64,000 nucleotides of DNA, taken from contig NZ_CP036343.1 of NCBI RefSeq assembly GCF_007746795.1, forward strand, positions 4,061,677 to 4,125,676, in the 5' to 3' direction. The stretch comes from Gimesia algae (GTDB lineage Bacteria > Planctomycetota > Planctomycetia > Planctomycetales > Planctomycetaceae). A model generated the notes under the pieces. The model was given only the letters and a program-made list of their open reading frames with translations, did not search any database and was not told where the DNA came from. Positions 1 through 8,445 of the stretch are shown piece by piece; position 1 is the stretch's first letter, and the number at the start of each line of letters is the position of its first letter. The position numbers and the translations under genes were made by a program.

Positions 1-2755
1 CATTGTCGTAGGACAACAGCACAAAAGCCCGGTCCAATGGATCGACGCCGGCCCCCGCTTGATTCTCCATCCCGGCGACTGGCTTTTCTGACAGCGTCAA
101 TTCCTCAGCGGCTTGCCAGCATTCATCAGACAACAGACCATCCAGGACAGGTCGCGTTTTCGTAAAGCGACACAAATACACAGGTCGTGGCGGCGTATCC
201 GCCGGATGCAGCAACCAGTTCTCCGCTTTGGCTATGTTCCTCCACGATTCATTCGCTTCCGGCTTGTGAAAGTTATGAAAAATATCATCCGCTTTACCAT
301 GCGAACCAATCAGCCGATACAACGATGCCAGCGGAATCTGTACTTCGGGTGTTTCAAAAAACGCCGGTGCATACTTCTGGAACCAGCGGACGGCAGACAG
401 CGCCTGCTTCTTCCAGTTCTCCGCAGTCTGCGTACTCCAGTTCTCGGGAGCCCCGGTATTAATCTGCCCCACCTGTCTCACTGTCTCCAGCGACGGAGAA
501 GGCAGTTGCTCTGAAAACTGAAACGCATTCCTTACCGGACTTGCTGCCTGCGTGGGGTTGCTCGTCGATCGCGTCCGCTCCACAGGCACACCGCGATTGC
601 GCTGCCACGCGATTTCTTCACTTGACCAGAGCTGGAACAGCCACAGCATTCCCCGCACTGCTTCCGGTTCTTGCGGAAACTGTTCCACAAGTTCCTGGTA
701 GGTAGCCTCTGCTTTCACCAGATCATAACTGGTCACATATTGTTGTGCCAGTTGCTCCAACTGCAACGCCGCCTGTCGACGGGAGAGCCCCCGGGTAATC
801 GTTTTCAAATGTGACATCAGCTGTGCAGAAAACAGCGGGTCATCAATCAGCTTCGCCGCCATCGCTCTGATATTCCGCTGACGCTCTGCCAGCTTACGAT
901 TGCGTTCTTCATCGTCGGCATTGATTTCATTCAGCATCCGGCGGGCATCCGAACCCGGCGCCAGACCAATGCCGGCAAACAGGCTACCCCCGGTCACCGC
1001 AGACTGCTCACCCTGATCAACGTCAACCAGACGATAGACACTGCGGGCGGCATTAGAACTCAGTTCTTTTCCGAGAATCTGTTTCCCGGTCGCCGACACT
1101 GTTGAAGCCGTCGTTCCCAGTCGTGGCAGATATTCGTCCGCCTCCACAGACACATTCCCCGAACTCCCCTCAGGCAGTCGCAGATAAACTTTCTTGACCT
1201 TCCACGGCCCCAGCCCCGCCTGTTCGCGATGCTCAATGTAACGCGTCGGATCGGCGGCATATCGCACGGCCTGCAGCATTGCATCTTTCATCAAAGTCGA
1301 AGCCGCATCCTTTCCCACCGGCTGATCCAGAATCAATACTTCCGGTCGCCACGTTCGTAGTTGTGCGACGAAGCGACTCAACGTGACCGATGCCAGCCGC
1401 CCTTCTGTATGTCGATTCCATTCCTCAATCAGGCGATCCGCGTTCTGTTCCAGTTCGGGAATCTGTACCGGAAAACGCCAATCCATACTTCCCACAGCGC
1501 CCCCCACACTGGTTACTGCTTCATTCAGTCGCAAATCCAGATCTGAATTCTTTTGTCCCTCCGAACCTAGATCGCGACGGATCGGCAACACCACCAGACT
1601 GCGATACCCTTGATCGCCGGCATATTTACTCAACAGATCAAACGAAACCTGTTGCGGTTGTGCATGCACACACATGAACGCCACACGACGGGGATCCGCA
1701 TGATTCGAACGCCAAGTCCGCCCGCCATCGTCTGTCGCAAGAATCGTTCCCAGCGCACCCACAGCATAACCATGCTGATCATCCACAAAATCAATCGAAG
1801 CCAGCGGCGCACTCTGATTGGTCCACTGCTGCCGCCACGTTCTGCCACGATCATCCGAATGCCAGACCACCGAACCCGGATCACCGGCGACCCAGATCCG
1901 TTCGCCGCGCACTTCGACCGTTTTGAAATCCGTAAAATCTTTCAGTTGATCGGGCAGCGCCGTTTCCGGCATCTCCCACACAATCCCCCGGTTCTCTGTT
2001 TTTCTCAACAGCGCTCCATCGCCGACCATCCAGCCGGCTCCTGTCATGGGAACCTGGACATCCTGCAGGCCGCGTAATCCCTGTGGCGGAAATCGTGGAG
2101 GCAAAACGGTTCCGCCACCAACGAGCGTCATTCGTCCCTGGGAACCGGCCACAAGTCCTGTATTAACATCAAAAAACGCGGCACTGCGAAAGCCGGCTGA
2201 TTCGTATCCGGTCACATCCTGCCAGGTCTGTCCGCCATCTGTGGTTTTAAAAACGCCCGTCGCATGCTGCACCGAACTGTCGCCAATCACCACGCCTTCA
2301 TTCATCCCGAAAAAACGCACGTAATGCAGTCGGGGTAGGCGTTGCTGTACCAGTTCCTGCCACGTCTGACCTCCATCTTTTGTGAACAGCAGCACGCCCT
2401 GATTCAGATGCCCGTACTCAGCGGTGCCTCCGCCCGCAATCCAGCCAATCTGGTTCGTCAGAAAACAGATGCTCTTCAAAGGGCAAGCGACGGGACTCGC
2501 CACAAACTGCCAGGTACGGCCCCCATCCTCCGTTTTGCGAATTACCCCCCGGTCACCCACGGCCCAGCCGGTATTCTTACCCAGAAACTGGACGGCATGC
2601 AGGTTGGCATCGTCCAGCAGAGGCGAACCTGCAGACGGGGATCGTGTGTCAGCAGACAGGGACGGCAGATTCAAACAGCAGCCCAACAGGAAGAGCAATC
2701 CCCACAGCAGACAGTGCACGGGGAGTTTTTCGTTCTTTCGGGTTTGAAACAGCAT
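1..2755 (-). CDS. Secreted Ycf48/BNR-repeat protein, partial (3' end outside window)
   Basis: At least 918 codons read open from ATG 2755 to the left edge. Residues 10-36 form a hydrophobic signal segment (LLWGLLFLLGCC, a possible lipobox). Repeats of the type NTGWAVGDRGVIRKTEDGG follow; these are Ycf48/sialidase-like BNR blades, which would build a beta-propeller outside the cytoplasm. The middle (about residues 360-600) is unrecognised. A helical TPR-like stretch follows at about 600-850. The visible end (RPVLDGLLSDECWQAAEEL) resembles a CBM9-like carbohydrate-binding domain. The architecture is typical of planctomycete exported proteins. Its function is unknown. It appears to be chromosomal sequence outside the integrated element. 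Confidence 0.8.
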   Translation of the reverse strand, partial: MLFQTRKNEKLPVHCLLWGLLFLLGCCLNLPSLSADTRSPSAGSPLLDDANLHAVQFLGKNTGWAVGDRGVIRKTEDGGRTWQFVASPVACPLKSICFLTNQIGWIAGGGTAEYGHLNQGVLLFTKDGGQTWQELVQQRLPRLHYVRFFGMNEGVVIGDSSVQHATGVFKTTDGGQTWQDVTGYESAGFRSAAFFDVNTGLVAGSQGRMTLVGGGTVLPPRFPPQGLRGLQDVQVPMTGAGWMVGDGALLRKTENRGIVWEMPETALPDQLKDFTDFKTVEVRGERIWVAGDPGSVVWHSDDRGRTWRQQWTNQSAPLASIDFVDDQHGYAVGALGTILATDDGGRTWRSNHADPRRVAFMCVHAQPQQVSFDLLSKYAGDQGYRSLVVLPIRRDLGSEGQKNSDLDLRLNEAVTSVGGAVGSMDWRFPVQIPELEQNADRLIEEWNRHTEGRLASVTLSRFVAQLRTWRPEVLILDQPVGKDAASTLMKDAMLQAVRYAADPTRYIEHREQAGLGPWKVKKVYLRLPEGSSGNVSVEADEYLPRLGTTASTVSATGKQILGKELSSNAARSVYRLVDVDQGEQSAVTGGSLFAGIGLAPGSDARRMLNEINADDEERNRKLAERQRNIRAMAAKLIDDPLFSAQLMSHLKTITRGLSRRQAALQLEQLAQQYVTSYDLVKAEATYQELVEQFPQEPEAVRGMLWLFQLWSSEEIAWQRNRGVPVERTRSTSNPTQAASPVRNAFQFSEQLPSPSLETVRQVGQINTGAPENWSTQTAENWKKQALSAVRWFQKYAPAFFETPEVQIPLASLYRLIGSHGKADDIFHNFHKPEANESWRNIAKAENWLLHPADTPPRPVYLCRFTKTRPVLDGLLSDECWQAAEELTLSEKPVAGMENQAGAGVDPLDRAFVLLSYDN

Positions 2756-2955
2756 CGGACATCCTTGTTCGAATAAAACGCGTCACAGAGCAGCAGACCA
2801 GGTCAGTTCCACAGCCGGGCCTCCGTTGCTCTTGAATTCGGGGCTGTACAGTTTACAAAAAATGCAGATTTTAAGGGAGGGGAAGTTTAAACGCATTGCA
2901 GGAGCATTTTCCTGAAATCCCGGTCATTTCATCCCCAGATTGCCATCCACTTCCC

Positions 2956-2983
2956 TTGATGGCCCTCCCCGGATTGTTATACT
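2956..2983 (+). promoter_or_regulatory. Putative sigma70-type promoter of the tRNA-Leu gene
   Basis: TTGATG (2956-2961) and TATACT (2978-2983) are separated by 16 bp and lie about 70 bp upstream of the tRNA on the same strand. This is motif matching only. Confidence 0.5.
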
Positions 2984-3051
2984 GGGAAATCCTCTTCATT
3001 GAGACCATTTTCAGTCATCCGTACAGGTCACCTGATTTGAGTCACAAATGA

Positions 3052-3136
3052 GCCCAAGTGGCGGAATTGGCAGACGCGCTAGCTTGAGGGGCTAGTGGGG
3101 GTAATCCCCGTGGAGGTTCGAATCCTCTCTTGGGCA
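3052..3136 (+). tRNA. tRNA-Leu(GAG)
   Basis: The acceptor stem GCCCAAG (3052-3058) pairs with CTTGGGC (3129-3135). The anticodon stem CTAGC/GCTAG closes a TTGAGGG loop, giving anticodon GAG. A long variable arm (GGGG/CCCC), as in type II tRNAs, and a canonical GGTTCGAATCC T arm are present. The CCA end is not encoded. The tRNA is 85 nt, normal for leucine tRNA. It is the likely attachment target of the adjacent integrase, because its 3' end faces the integrase gene. Confidence 0.96.
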
Positions 3137-3146
3137 CATTGAGATA

Positions 3147-3185
3147 AAAGGACTTAGGGCAATCTCGCTCTGAGTCCTTTTTTTA
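3147..3185 (+). terminator. Intrinsic terminator after tRNA-Leu
   Basis: Stem AAAGGACT (3147-3154) pairs with AGTCCTTT (3173-3180), followed by a run of T. It lies 10 bp past the tRNA. Confidence 0.75.
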
Positions 3186-3267
3186 TGAACGGAATTACCG
3201 CGGACAAATCGCGGACAGAATTTCAATGAGATTGGAATTACATTGGAAACCGTAATTGGCGGAGCCT

Positions 3268-4521
3268 TCAGTGAAATACTGACCAAATAGCTGCTTGTTT
3301 CACTTCGGGAAAGAGATGACGGTAACGACGGCGCATTTCTTCAGTCGTGTGTCCGACGAATTCATCGATCAGTCTTTGGTCGATCGAATGGGATGCGAGA
3401 TTACTGATGAAGGAATGCCGCAGACAATGCCATCCTGGAATAACACTCCATTTACTGTCTTTCAACACTCTCTTAAAGCTGCTGTGTGCCTCGTCACGTG
3501 TAATAGCTCGGGCTGTTTTAGTTTGTTTTCGATTCGATGTATCTTTTACGGCAAACGTGTATTTTCCACCGGGATGCTCACTTTTCCATTCATGAAAAGT
3601 TTCTTTCAGTAGTGTGGACATCGGAACCCTGCGAGTTGATTCTTGCCCACGGCGACGTTTTTTTTCACGAATCACGATCACATCATCCTTAATGTCGGTC
3701 AGTTGCGATCGCATGAGTTCGCTACGACGGGCTCCCGTATGAGCTGCCGCGATAACCATCGGATAAAGAAATGTGTGAGATGCTTTCTCGCGCACATGTT
3801 GAATCAATTGATCAATCTCATCTGTTCCCAGATACAGGCACTCCCAGAGATTGTCTTGTTGTTCCTGAGTCAGATTATCCTGTTCAATTTGAACTGTTAT
3901 TTCATCGAACGTTTGAAAAGAGGGGCGTTCGGTTGATTTTGGAAGTTGCACATCCCGAATTTCAGGGATCTCGGAGGAAAGTTTCCCTCGCTTCTTACCC
4001 CATTGAAGTATGCGTCGCAATGTGACAAGTTCCTTTTTAATTGTATTCGCGCTAATTCGTCCTTTCCGGCGACCATTATCTTTCTGACGTTTCTTGCTGT
4101 AGACATCAAGCGCGTTCAAATCAATTTCTTTGATGACTACATTCTCCCCCAGTATGCGAAGTAAGTTATTCCGATGCGTTTTTATTAACGAAACAGTAGA
4201 TTCTTCCAGGGAATCGTCTGGCAATGAAGCAAAAAATGATTTGAAAAGATCGCGGAGAGAAAGCTGAATTTCAGAAATGGAATCGCTGTTACTGACATGT
4301 GGAGTTGTGAGTTTTCCATCAGAAAGCAAAAAAGTCGGAATATCGGCATCAGGTGGCAGGGAAATCCGACCACTCTTGACGTCTCGAACTGTCTGCTCAA
4401 GATTTGCCAGTAATCGATTGGCTTCCTGCTCATCATCAGTGCAAAGCGACCGTGTATACTTCTTGCCGCCGAATCGAAACACGACGTTGAAATAGCCAGT
4501 GCGGTTCTCAAGTGAGGCCAT
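3268..4521 (-). CDS. Tyrosine recombinase / integrase
   Basis: About 417 residues with the phage-integrase layout. A small N-terminal arm-binding part (GGKKYTRSL) comes first. A SAM-like core-binding domain follows at about 90-190. The C-terminal catalytic domain carries the conserved residues: Arg in HTGARRSEL, Lys in the following beta-hairpin region, HxxR in WHCLRHSF, His in FVGHTTEEM and the nucleophilic Tyr in RRRYRHL. The ATG at 4521 has an AAGGTGAG site about 10 nt upstream; an in-frame GTG at 4536 is the alternative start. It would integrate and excise the element at tRNA-Leu, whose 3' end lies 131 bp past its stop. Confidence 0.93.
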   Translation of the reverse strand: MASLENRTGYFNVVFRFGGKKYTRSLCTDDEQEANRLLANLEQTVRDVKSGRISLPPDADIPTFLLSDGKLTTPHVSNSDSISEIQLSLRDLFKSFFASLPDDSLEESTVSLIKTHRNNLLRILGENVVIKEIDLNALDVYSKKRQKDNGRRKGRISANTIKKELVTLRRILQWGKKRGKLSSEIPEIRDVQLPKSTERPSFQTFDEITVQIEQDNLTQEQQDNLWECLYLGTDEIDQLIQHVREKASHTFLYPMVIAAAHTGARRSELMRSQLTDIKDDVIVIREKKRRRGQESTRRVPMSTLLKETFHEWKSEHPGGKYTFAVKDTSNRKQTKTARAITRDEAHSSFKRVLKDSKWSVIPGWHCLRHSFISNLASHSIDQRLIDEFVGHTTEEMRRRYRHLFPEVKQAAIWSVFH

Positions 4522-4590
4522 AAGAGATAATCTCACCTTGCAGGAAAAATATTGTGAAGTCCAGGTCAGCCGTATTAAATGACACAGCTT

Positions 4591-4866
4591 TCAATTTCCG
4601 GAAAAGAGTGGCCTCGGACCGTGATTCAGAATGCGTTGCACTTCTTCATGGCTGATGCGCCATTCACGTTTTCGCCCATAGGCTTCCTTTACTGCTGTGA
4701 TACGACCGAGTCGGCACCATTCGCGAACTGTAAACTCCGCACGTCCTGTGAGTTCAGCGAGGTCCGCGGTGCTGTACCATTCCTTCTGAAACTTTTGTTG
4801 GATTAGTTCGGCGAGAAGTGTTTCGATTCGCTCCAGTTGATTTGCAATATCTGGCACGTTCATCAT
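4591..4866 (-). CDS. Excisionase-like helix-turn-helix protein
   Basis: About 91 residues. An N-terminal helix (DIANQLERIETLLAELIQQ) precedes a MerR-like winged HTH_17 domain (STADLAELTGRAEFTVREWCRLGRI) and ends with a basic KREWRISHEEVQRIL segment. This is the pattern of small recombination directionality factors and helix-turn-helix domain proteins. GAAAGG lies 7 nt before ATG 4866, which decides the start; a second ATG follows directly. It lies just upstream of and codirectional with the integrase, fitting an excisionase role, which is inferred. Confidence 0.8.
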   Translation of the reverse strand: MMNVPDIANQLERIETLLAELIQQKFQKEWYSTADLAELTGRAEFTVREWCRLGRITAVKEAYGRKREWRISHEEVQRILNHGPRPLFSGN

Positions 4867-4953
4867 TACGCCTTTCAAGTGTTGGGAGATTGAAAAAAAG
4901 TGGGACGGTGATCGAAGTTTCAATCACCGTCCGTCAACGAATTTTTCATGACA

Positions 4954-5229
4954 TCATTCCAGAAGAATTTCCGACTCACAACGTTCGACGTAACCCTGTG
5001 TGAGTTGGAGAGCGCGGACTGCCTGTGGCAGTTCTGCCAGATTGAAGGATGATGTGTATTTGACATCCTCTCCATCCTTGTAACGCTTTTGCACATTGAC
5101 GCTACGAATTGTGATCGGGCCTTCGTCGGTTTCGATTTCGTGTCCGAACACGGACGCGCTAACGAAACCGATGCGGAAGACTTTTTCTGGCGGGTTGTTG
5201 TTGCTTCTCTTGGTACTTTTTTTCGCCAT
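4954..5229 (-). CDS. Small conserved protein, paralogue of the 6441-6704 gene
   Basis: 91 residues, basic at the N-terminus (MAKKSTKRSNNN). A compact predicted-beta core follows (KVFRIGFVSASVFGHE, then VNVQKRYKDG), then YTSSFNLAELPQAVRAL and a terminal helix. The same order of motifs occurs in the product of 6441-6704, so the two are paralogues. Related small proteins of unknown function are common on phages and integrative elements. AAAGGTTGAACC lies just before the ATG. No function can be assigned. Confidence 0.75.
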   Translation of the reverse strand: MAKKSTKRSNNNPPEKVFRIGFVSASVFGHEIETDEGPITIRSVNVQKRYKDGEDVKYTSSFNLAELPQAVRALQLTQGYVERCESEILLE

Positions 5230-5454
5230 TGGTTCAACCTTTCTGTGGAATGAACAGTTGGGGATTACTTCTCAGAATGAGAGGCAACCCGTAAAATTCG
5301 CTTCCTGTTTGCACAATGCGAACAGTGGGCGACAATGACACGATTTTGCAAAGTGCGCAAGGAGATCGTGGCATTTATCAAAAAGGTCGTCTGGATGTTC
5401 CGAGAGGGGGAATCCAGATCAGAAAGGTCGATTCAATGAATGAATCTTAAATAC

Positions 5455-5513
5455 AGCCAGTGATTGCTGATTGGTCTACCACAGTGGGCAGACTCCATCA
5501 GGTACGCCTGGCT
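5455..5513 (-). promoter_or_regulatory. Structured repeat element, copy 1 (candidate cis-RNA)
   Basis: A three-part helix. The outer stem AGCCAG (5455-5460)/CTGGCT (5508-5513) encloses CTGAT/ATCAG, then GTCTACC/GGGCAGAC with a short loop. It is nearly identical to the element at 6246-6304, where the outer stem is AGTCAG/CTGACT, a compensatory change. The next bases form a second hairpin (GGCTTCC/GGAAGCC, 5510-5540) that shares bases with the outer stem, so the two are mutually exclusive. The element lies between the 5572-5817 and 4954-5229 genes. Confidence 0.6.
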
Positions 5514-5571
5514 TCCCCAAAAGAGGGGAGTGTGGAAGCCTACAGGGGCGGCTCCCATGCATCCTTGCTCG

Positions 5572-5817
5572 TCATGTCACAAAATAGGCAATACCAAGGA
5601 TTAACGTAATTCCACTGACAATCAAATCGTAAGCCACTCCAGGAGTGCTGGAAGGGCGAATGTATCGACGCGGTGGTTTCAACATCTCGACATAAACCAA
5701 TTTTCTAAGACGACGTAAACATCGAGTCCACCATTTGCAGACCCGTTTCATTAACCTCAACAGTATTCTGAGAAACACCATTATTCTGAGAGGCTTTATT
5801 GAAATGTGCTTATCCAT
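5572..5817 (-). CDS. Small basic single-span membrane protein, unknown
   Basis: 81 residues. The N-terminal half is very rich in Arg and Lys (LLRLMKRVCKWWTRCLRRLRK). A short Pro/Arg stretch follows, then a C-terminal hydrophobic segment (YDLIVSGITLILGIAYFV) that could cross the membrane. The upstream leader is TTCCCCCTTTTCTT directly before ATG, matching the leader of the 6441-6704 gene and lacking a Shine-Dalgarno site. There is no recognised family. The shared leader is the main support that it is a real gene. Confidence 0.5.
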   Translation of the reverse strand: MDKHISIKPLRIMVFLRILLRLMKRVCKWWTRCLRRLRKLVYVEMLKPPRRYIRPSSTPGVAYDLIVSGITLILGIAYFVT

Positions 5818-5942
5818 AAGAAAAGGGGGAACGGAAATTCGTCGATTTGCACGCTGCAGATCGAATCAATAATCACCAAACCGTTACAATTCAAAGCCCA
5901 GCATCCCTGTGTGCAGTGCAATTAAAAAGACGTATGGTGGCT

Positions 5943-6149
5943 TCATGAGTTTGTAGCTTTCGCGTTACTGCCAATCGCTGGATTGGTCTCTTTACGGCTA
6001 CGGACTTTGACTGCTTTCTGAAGACAACTCCAGCACATGGCTGCTTTGCCAATAAAAGCGTCATTGAATTCAGCGGTAACGCACTCTTTGGTTTTTTCAC
6101 ACCACGTACAGGTTTCAGACGTATGATGCTCTAAGATATTGATGTTCAT
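5943..6149 (-). CDS. Small zinc-ribbon-like protein
   Basis: 68 residues from ATG 6149, which is preceded by GGGAAAGGTCCGAACC. An in-frame upstream start at 6188 is less likely. Two Cys pairs (CTWCEKTKEC and CWSCLQK) could hold a zinc ion, as in small phage and plasmid zinc-ribbon proteins. The C-terminal tail is polar and basic. It sits in the run of small minus-strand genes between integrase and replication-relaxation gene. Function unknown. Confidence 0.65.
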   Translation of the reverse strand: MNINILEHHTSETCTWCEKTKECVTAEFNDAFIGKAAMCWSCLQKAVKVRSRKETNPAIGSNAKATNS

Positions 6150-6245
6150 GGTTCGGACCTTTCCCGAAATGGTTAGATTGAGTTTCAAAAAAATGATTGA
6201 GAACAGTACAGGAAAGGTCTGTCCGTCTCGAAAATGTGTGATTAC

Positions 6246-6304
6246 AGTCAGTGATCGCTGATTGGTCTGCCACAGTGGGCAGACTCCATCAGTTACGCCT
6301 GACT
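6246..6304 (-). promoter_or_regulatory. Structured repeat element, copy 2 (candidate cis-RNA)
   Basis: Same fold as 5455-5513. AGTCAG (6246-6251) pairs with CTGACT (6299-6304). CTGAT (6258-6262) pairs with ATCAG (6288-6292). GTCTGCC (6265-6271) pairs with GGCAGAC (6278-6284). Relative to copy 1 the outer stem has a T-A pair in place of C-G, and one inner pair is G-C in place of G-T, so pairing is kept while sequence changes. It lies about 100 nt upstream of the 5943-6149 gene. Confidence 0.6.
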
Positions 6305-6440
6305 TCGCAGTGCCAGTTTGTACCTGCGGTTGCTGGAAGTAATATCAAGTCACTTGATGTAAGCGAATCCTGCAATGCAAAGACAAACCGCCATTGGCGG
6401 AGTGAAACGGGTTGTCAGGGCAACCCGTTTCGATAGTCGA

Positions 6441-6704
6441 TTATTTGTCCTCCTTCTGACCGTTGGATTCGATGTTGAGAATGAATTCCCATGCCTGTTT
6501 GGTGAGCAAACTGACAAGGGGTAAATCATCTCGACCGAAACTGTTAGTCGATTTCCATTCATCGCCCTGCTTGTAGGAACGCTGGAGCGTTACCTTAAAG
6601 AAGGTCGATTTGCCATCTTCGGAACTGTTCTCGAAAATAGAGGCAGTGATGCCGCGAAGTCGGAATGACTTTACGGGCTTGTTGGAATCAGATTTTTTTG
6701 ACAT
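6441..6704 (-). CDS. Small conserved protein, paralogue of the 4954-5229 gene
   Basis: 87 residues from ATG 6704 (MSKKSDSNK). The order of motifs equals that of the 4954-5229 product: KSFRLRGITASIFE, then FKVTLQRSYKQGDEWKSTNSF, then RDDLPLVSLLTKQAWEFI. The open frame extends upstream, but the alignment with the paralogue fixes this start. The leader is pyrimidine-rich (GTTCCCCTTTTAACT). It is a family of unknown function carried on integrative elements. Confidence 0.75.
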   Translation of the reverse strand: MSKKSDSNKPVKSFRLRGITASIFENSSEDGKSTFFKVTLQRSYKQGDEWKSTNSFGRDDLPLVSLLTKQAWEFILNIESNGQKEDK

Positions 6705-6859
6705 AGTTAAAAGGGGAACGAAACTAAAAGGAGATGACTCTACCACAAAAGCAAGGTCATCACAAAATTCCACACGCTGTTGCTGTGACCATATATGTCC
6801 CTGAACAGTCAGGTCACCAACAACAGTGGTTTGGTGTGGCTGCTTAATATCTAAAAATA

Positions 6860-7735
6860 TCATGGAGTCACCACTTCGGTTGAAACTGGTTTCACAATAG
6901 AACCCCGTTCACCTTTGTGATTCCATGTAATTTGTCCGTATAAAAACGATTCGGGCGTCAAATCGTGCTGGTCGATGCAGAGCCATAAATCAGGACGTGG
7001 TCTGGTCCTGATTCTCTCTGCCATCGTTTGACAGCGGTACGCTGTGGGGGTGATGAAGAGAATTGTAAAGTTGTCGAGCGTGGTTTCGGGGAAATGTTTG
7101 CGATGCAGTTTGCGGTTTGCCAGTTCTGCATAGCCCTTCGTTTTACGGGCCGCGATTTGTTTAGGCGAACTGGTCCCTAAATCCTGCTCCAAATAGAAAA
7201 CTTTCTTGTGACCCCGCAATGACAATACAAAGCCTGCATCGGGAGAACAGGAGAGTGGGGGATTGTCGCTTAGTTTTGTTTGTAGATAAAAGTGCTCTTT
7301 CTCATGATCACTTTTGTTAACGGTTTCCCATTCGTTAATCCAATTTTCCAGCACGACTTCTTCCTGCTGAGCGATTGCCTGCTCAATCATCATGCGCGTG
7401 TTATTGATTTCAATCCAATGATTCAGCAGATCAGCACGCGGATTACGAGTATTGGTGGCGAGATAGGTACCATCATCGTGGTAAGAAGCCAGTAATTCCG
7501 CCCCATTTTTGGTGAGGTAATAAACCGGTGCTGCTCCATTTGTTCCCGGCAAGGCAACTGGGACCCGGTGCTTGAAGAGATAATCTGCCTGCCGAAGTTT
7601 TGTGATTCGACGACGGAGTGAACGACCTGAAACCAGATGCGGTGCGCAGAGCCTTTGAATTTGTTCTCGCGTCAGAACATAATAATGGGCAAGCAATGCC
7701 AGAATCTGAATATCATTTTCAGTAACAATCATCAT
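6860..7735 (-). CDS. Replication-relaxation family protein 1
   Basis: About 291 residues. An N-terminal winged helix (ILALLAHYYVLTREQIQRL, then RSLRRRITKLRQADYLF and VYYLTKNGAELL) is followed by a domain with PDAGFVLSL and YLEQDLGTSS and a terminal alpha/beta part (FTILFITPT). This is the layout of the replication-relaxation family found on plasmids and conjugative elements. The acidic PDA and ExD positions recall nuclease-like folds. GGACGGAG directly precedes a GTG and three ATG codons, so the exact start is uncertain by a few residues. A second member lies at 28529-29413. Confidence 0.82.
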   Translation of the reverse strand: MMIVTENDIQILALLAHYYVLTREQIQRLCAPHLVSGRSLRRRITKLRQADYLFKHRVPVALPGTNGAAPVYYLTKNGAELLASYHDDGTYLATNTRNPRADLLNHWIEINNTRMMIEQAIAQQEEVVLENWINEWETVNKSDHEKEHFYLQTKLSDNPPLSCSPDAGFVLSLRGHKKVFYLEQDLGTSSPKQIAARKTKGYAELANRKLHRKHFPETTLDNFTILFITPTAYRCQTMAERIRTRPRPDLWLCIDQHDLTPESFLYGQITWNHKGERGSIVKPVSTEVVTP

Positions 7736-7881
7736 CACTCCGTCCCGCGAGGCGGGTTTGTGTTCGCGGAGAACGAGGAATGGTTTTCCATGTTCTCATC
7801 CGCGAGACTGATCGTTTTTTTCGTTATGTGGCAATTGCCAGTCTGACTCTGCTTTGAAAATCTCAGGAGAGATTTTATGCA

Positions 7882-7924
7882 GAAAAAAAGTACCGAGCGA
7901 AACTCCGAAAGGTGGAGTGCTCGG
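7882..7924 (-). terminator. Strong intrinsic terminator on the minus strand
   Basis: ACCGAGC (7891-7897) pairs with GCTCGGT (7918-7924), with an inner ACTCC/GGAGT stem. The minus strand then reads a run of seven T (7882-7888). It lies about 150 nt upstream of the replication-relaxation gene. It therefore ends a transcript arriving from the noncoding region on its right, or acts as an attenuator for that gene. Confidence 0.8.
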
Positions 7925-8302
7925 TAAAACGATCCCGAAGGATGGCCCCATGGGGGCTTTGATTTACAACCAGGCAAAATCTCTTCACAGCCGGATGGCC
8001 GGAACGGAGAAACTGTCAACTGGAGGCAACCTCGAAAGGTCGTACTCTATTTGTATCCAGCTGACAGAAATTGTCAAGAACATTTTGAAAGACCTGACAG
8101 GAATTTTCGAATTGCCAGCAGTTCCATTGTGGAGAAGTTCAACAGGTTTCCAGCGACAAGAGGGAGGAGCCGTTTAGACTCGGTAAGCCGACAGGCGAAC
8201 CGAGATCGCACCCGGCGATAGGAACGAAGGTGAAAGCCCCATGAAATATTGTCATAGATTGTCACTCAAATGTTTCGTTGTGCGATGGGTCGCGAGGGTG
8301 CT

Positions 8303-8445
8303 AACCCTGGCATTATAGATGGAATCGTGGGGTGGAACGACCGACCAATGGTGGGCAATCCAGTGTGAGAAAACGAACACTGGCAACCACTCTACCCGCA
8401 TCTATAATGCCAGGGTTTGATGAGGGACGAAATCATAACCCTGGC
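8303..8445. repeat. 19-bp perfect inverted repeat with a third competing copy
   Basis: AACCCTGGCATTATAGATG (8303-8321) is the exact reverse complement of 8399-8417. The inner 9 bases recur as AACCCTGGC at 8437-8445, so GCCAGGGTT (8409-8417) can pair either leftward or rightward. The 77-base interior contains a CCAGTGT/ACACTGG hairpin and GTGG/CCAC. Confidence 0.85.

Noticed and set aside
113..2324. Several plus-strand open frames across the first 2.7 kb
   Set aside because: They are antisense to one long minus-strand coding frame with clear repeat motifs.
8409..8445. Hammerhead-ribozyme resemblance (TTGATGAG-GGA-CGAAA within a closing stem and a UA cleavage position)
   Set aside because: The invariant C3 is replaced by U, and stems II and III would be a single base pair each. 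The inverted repeat explains the rest.
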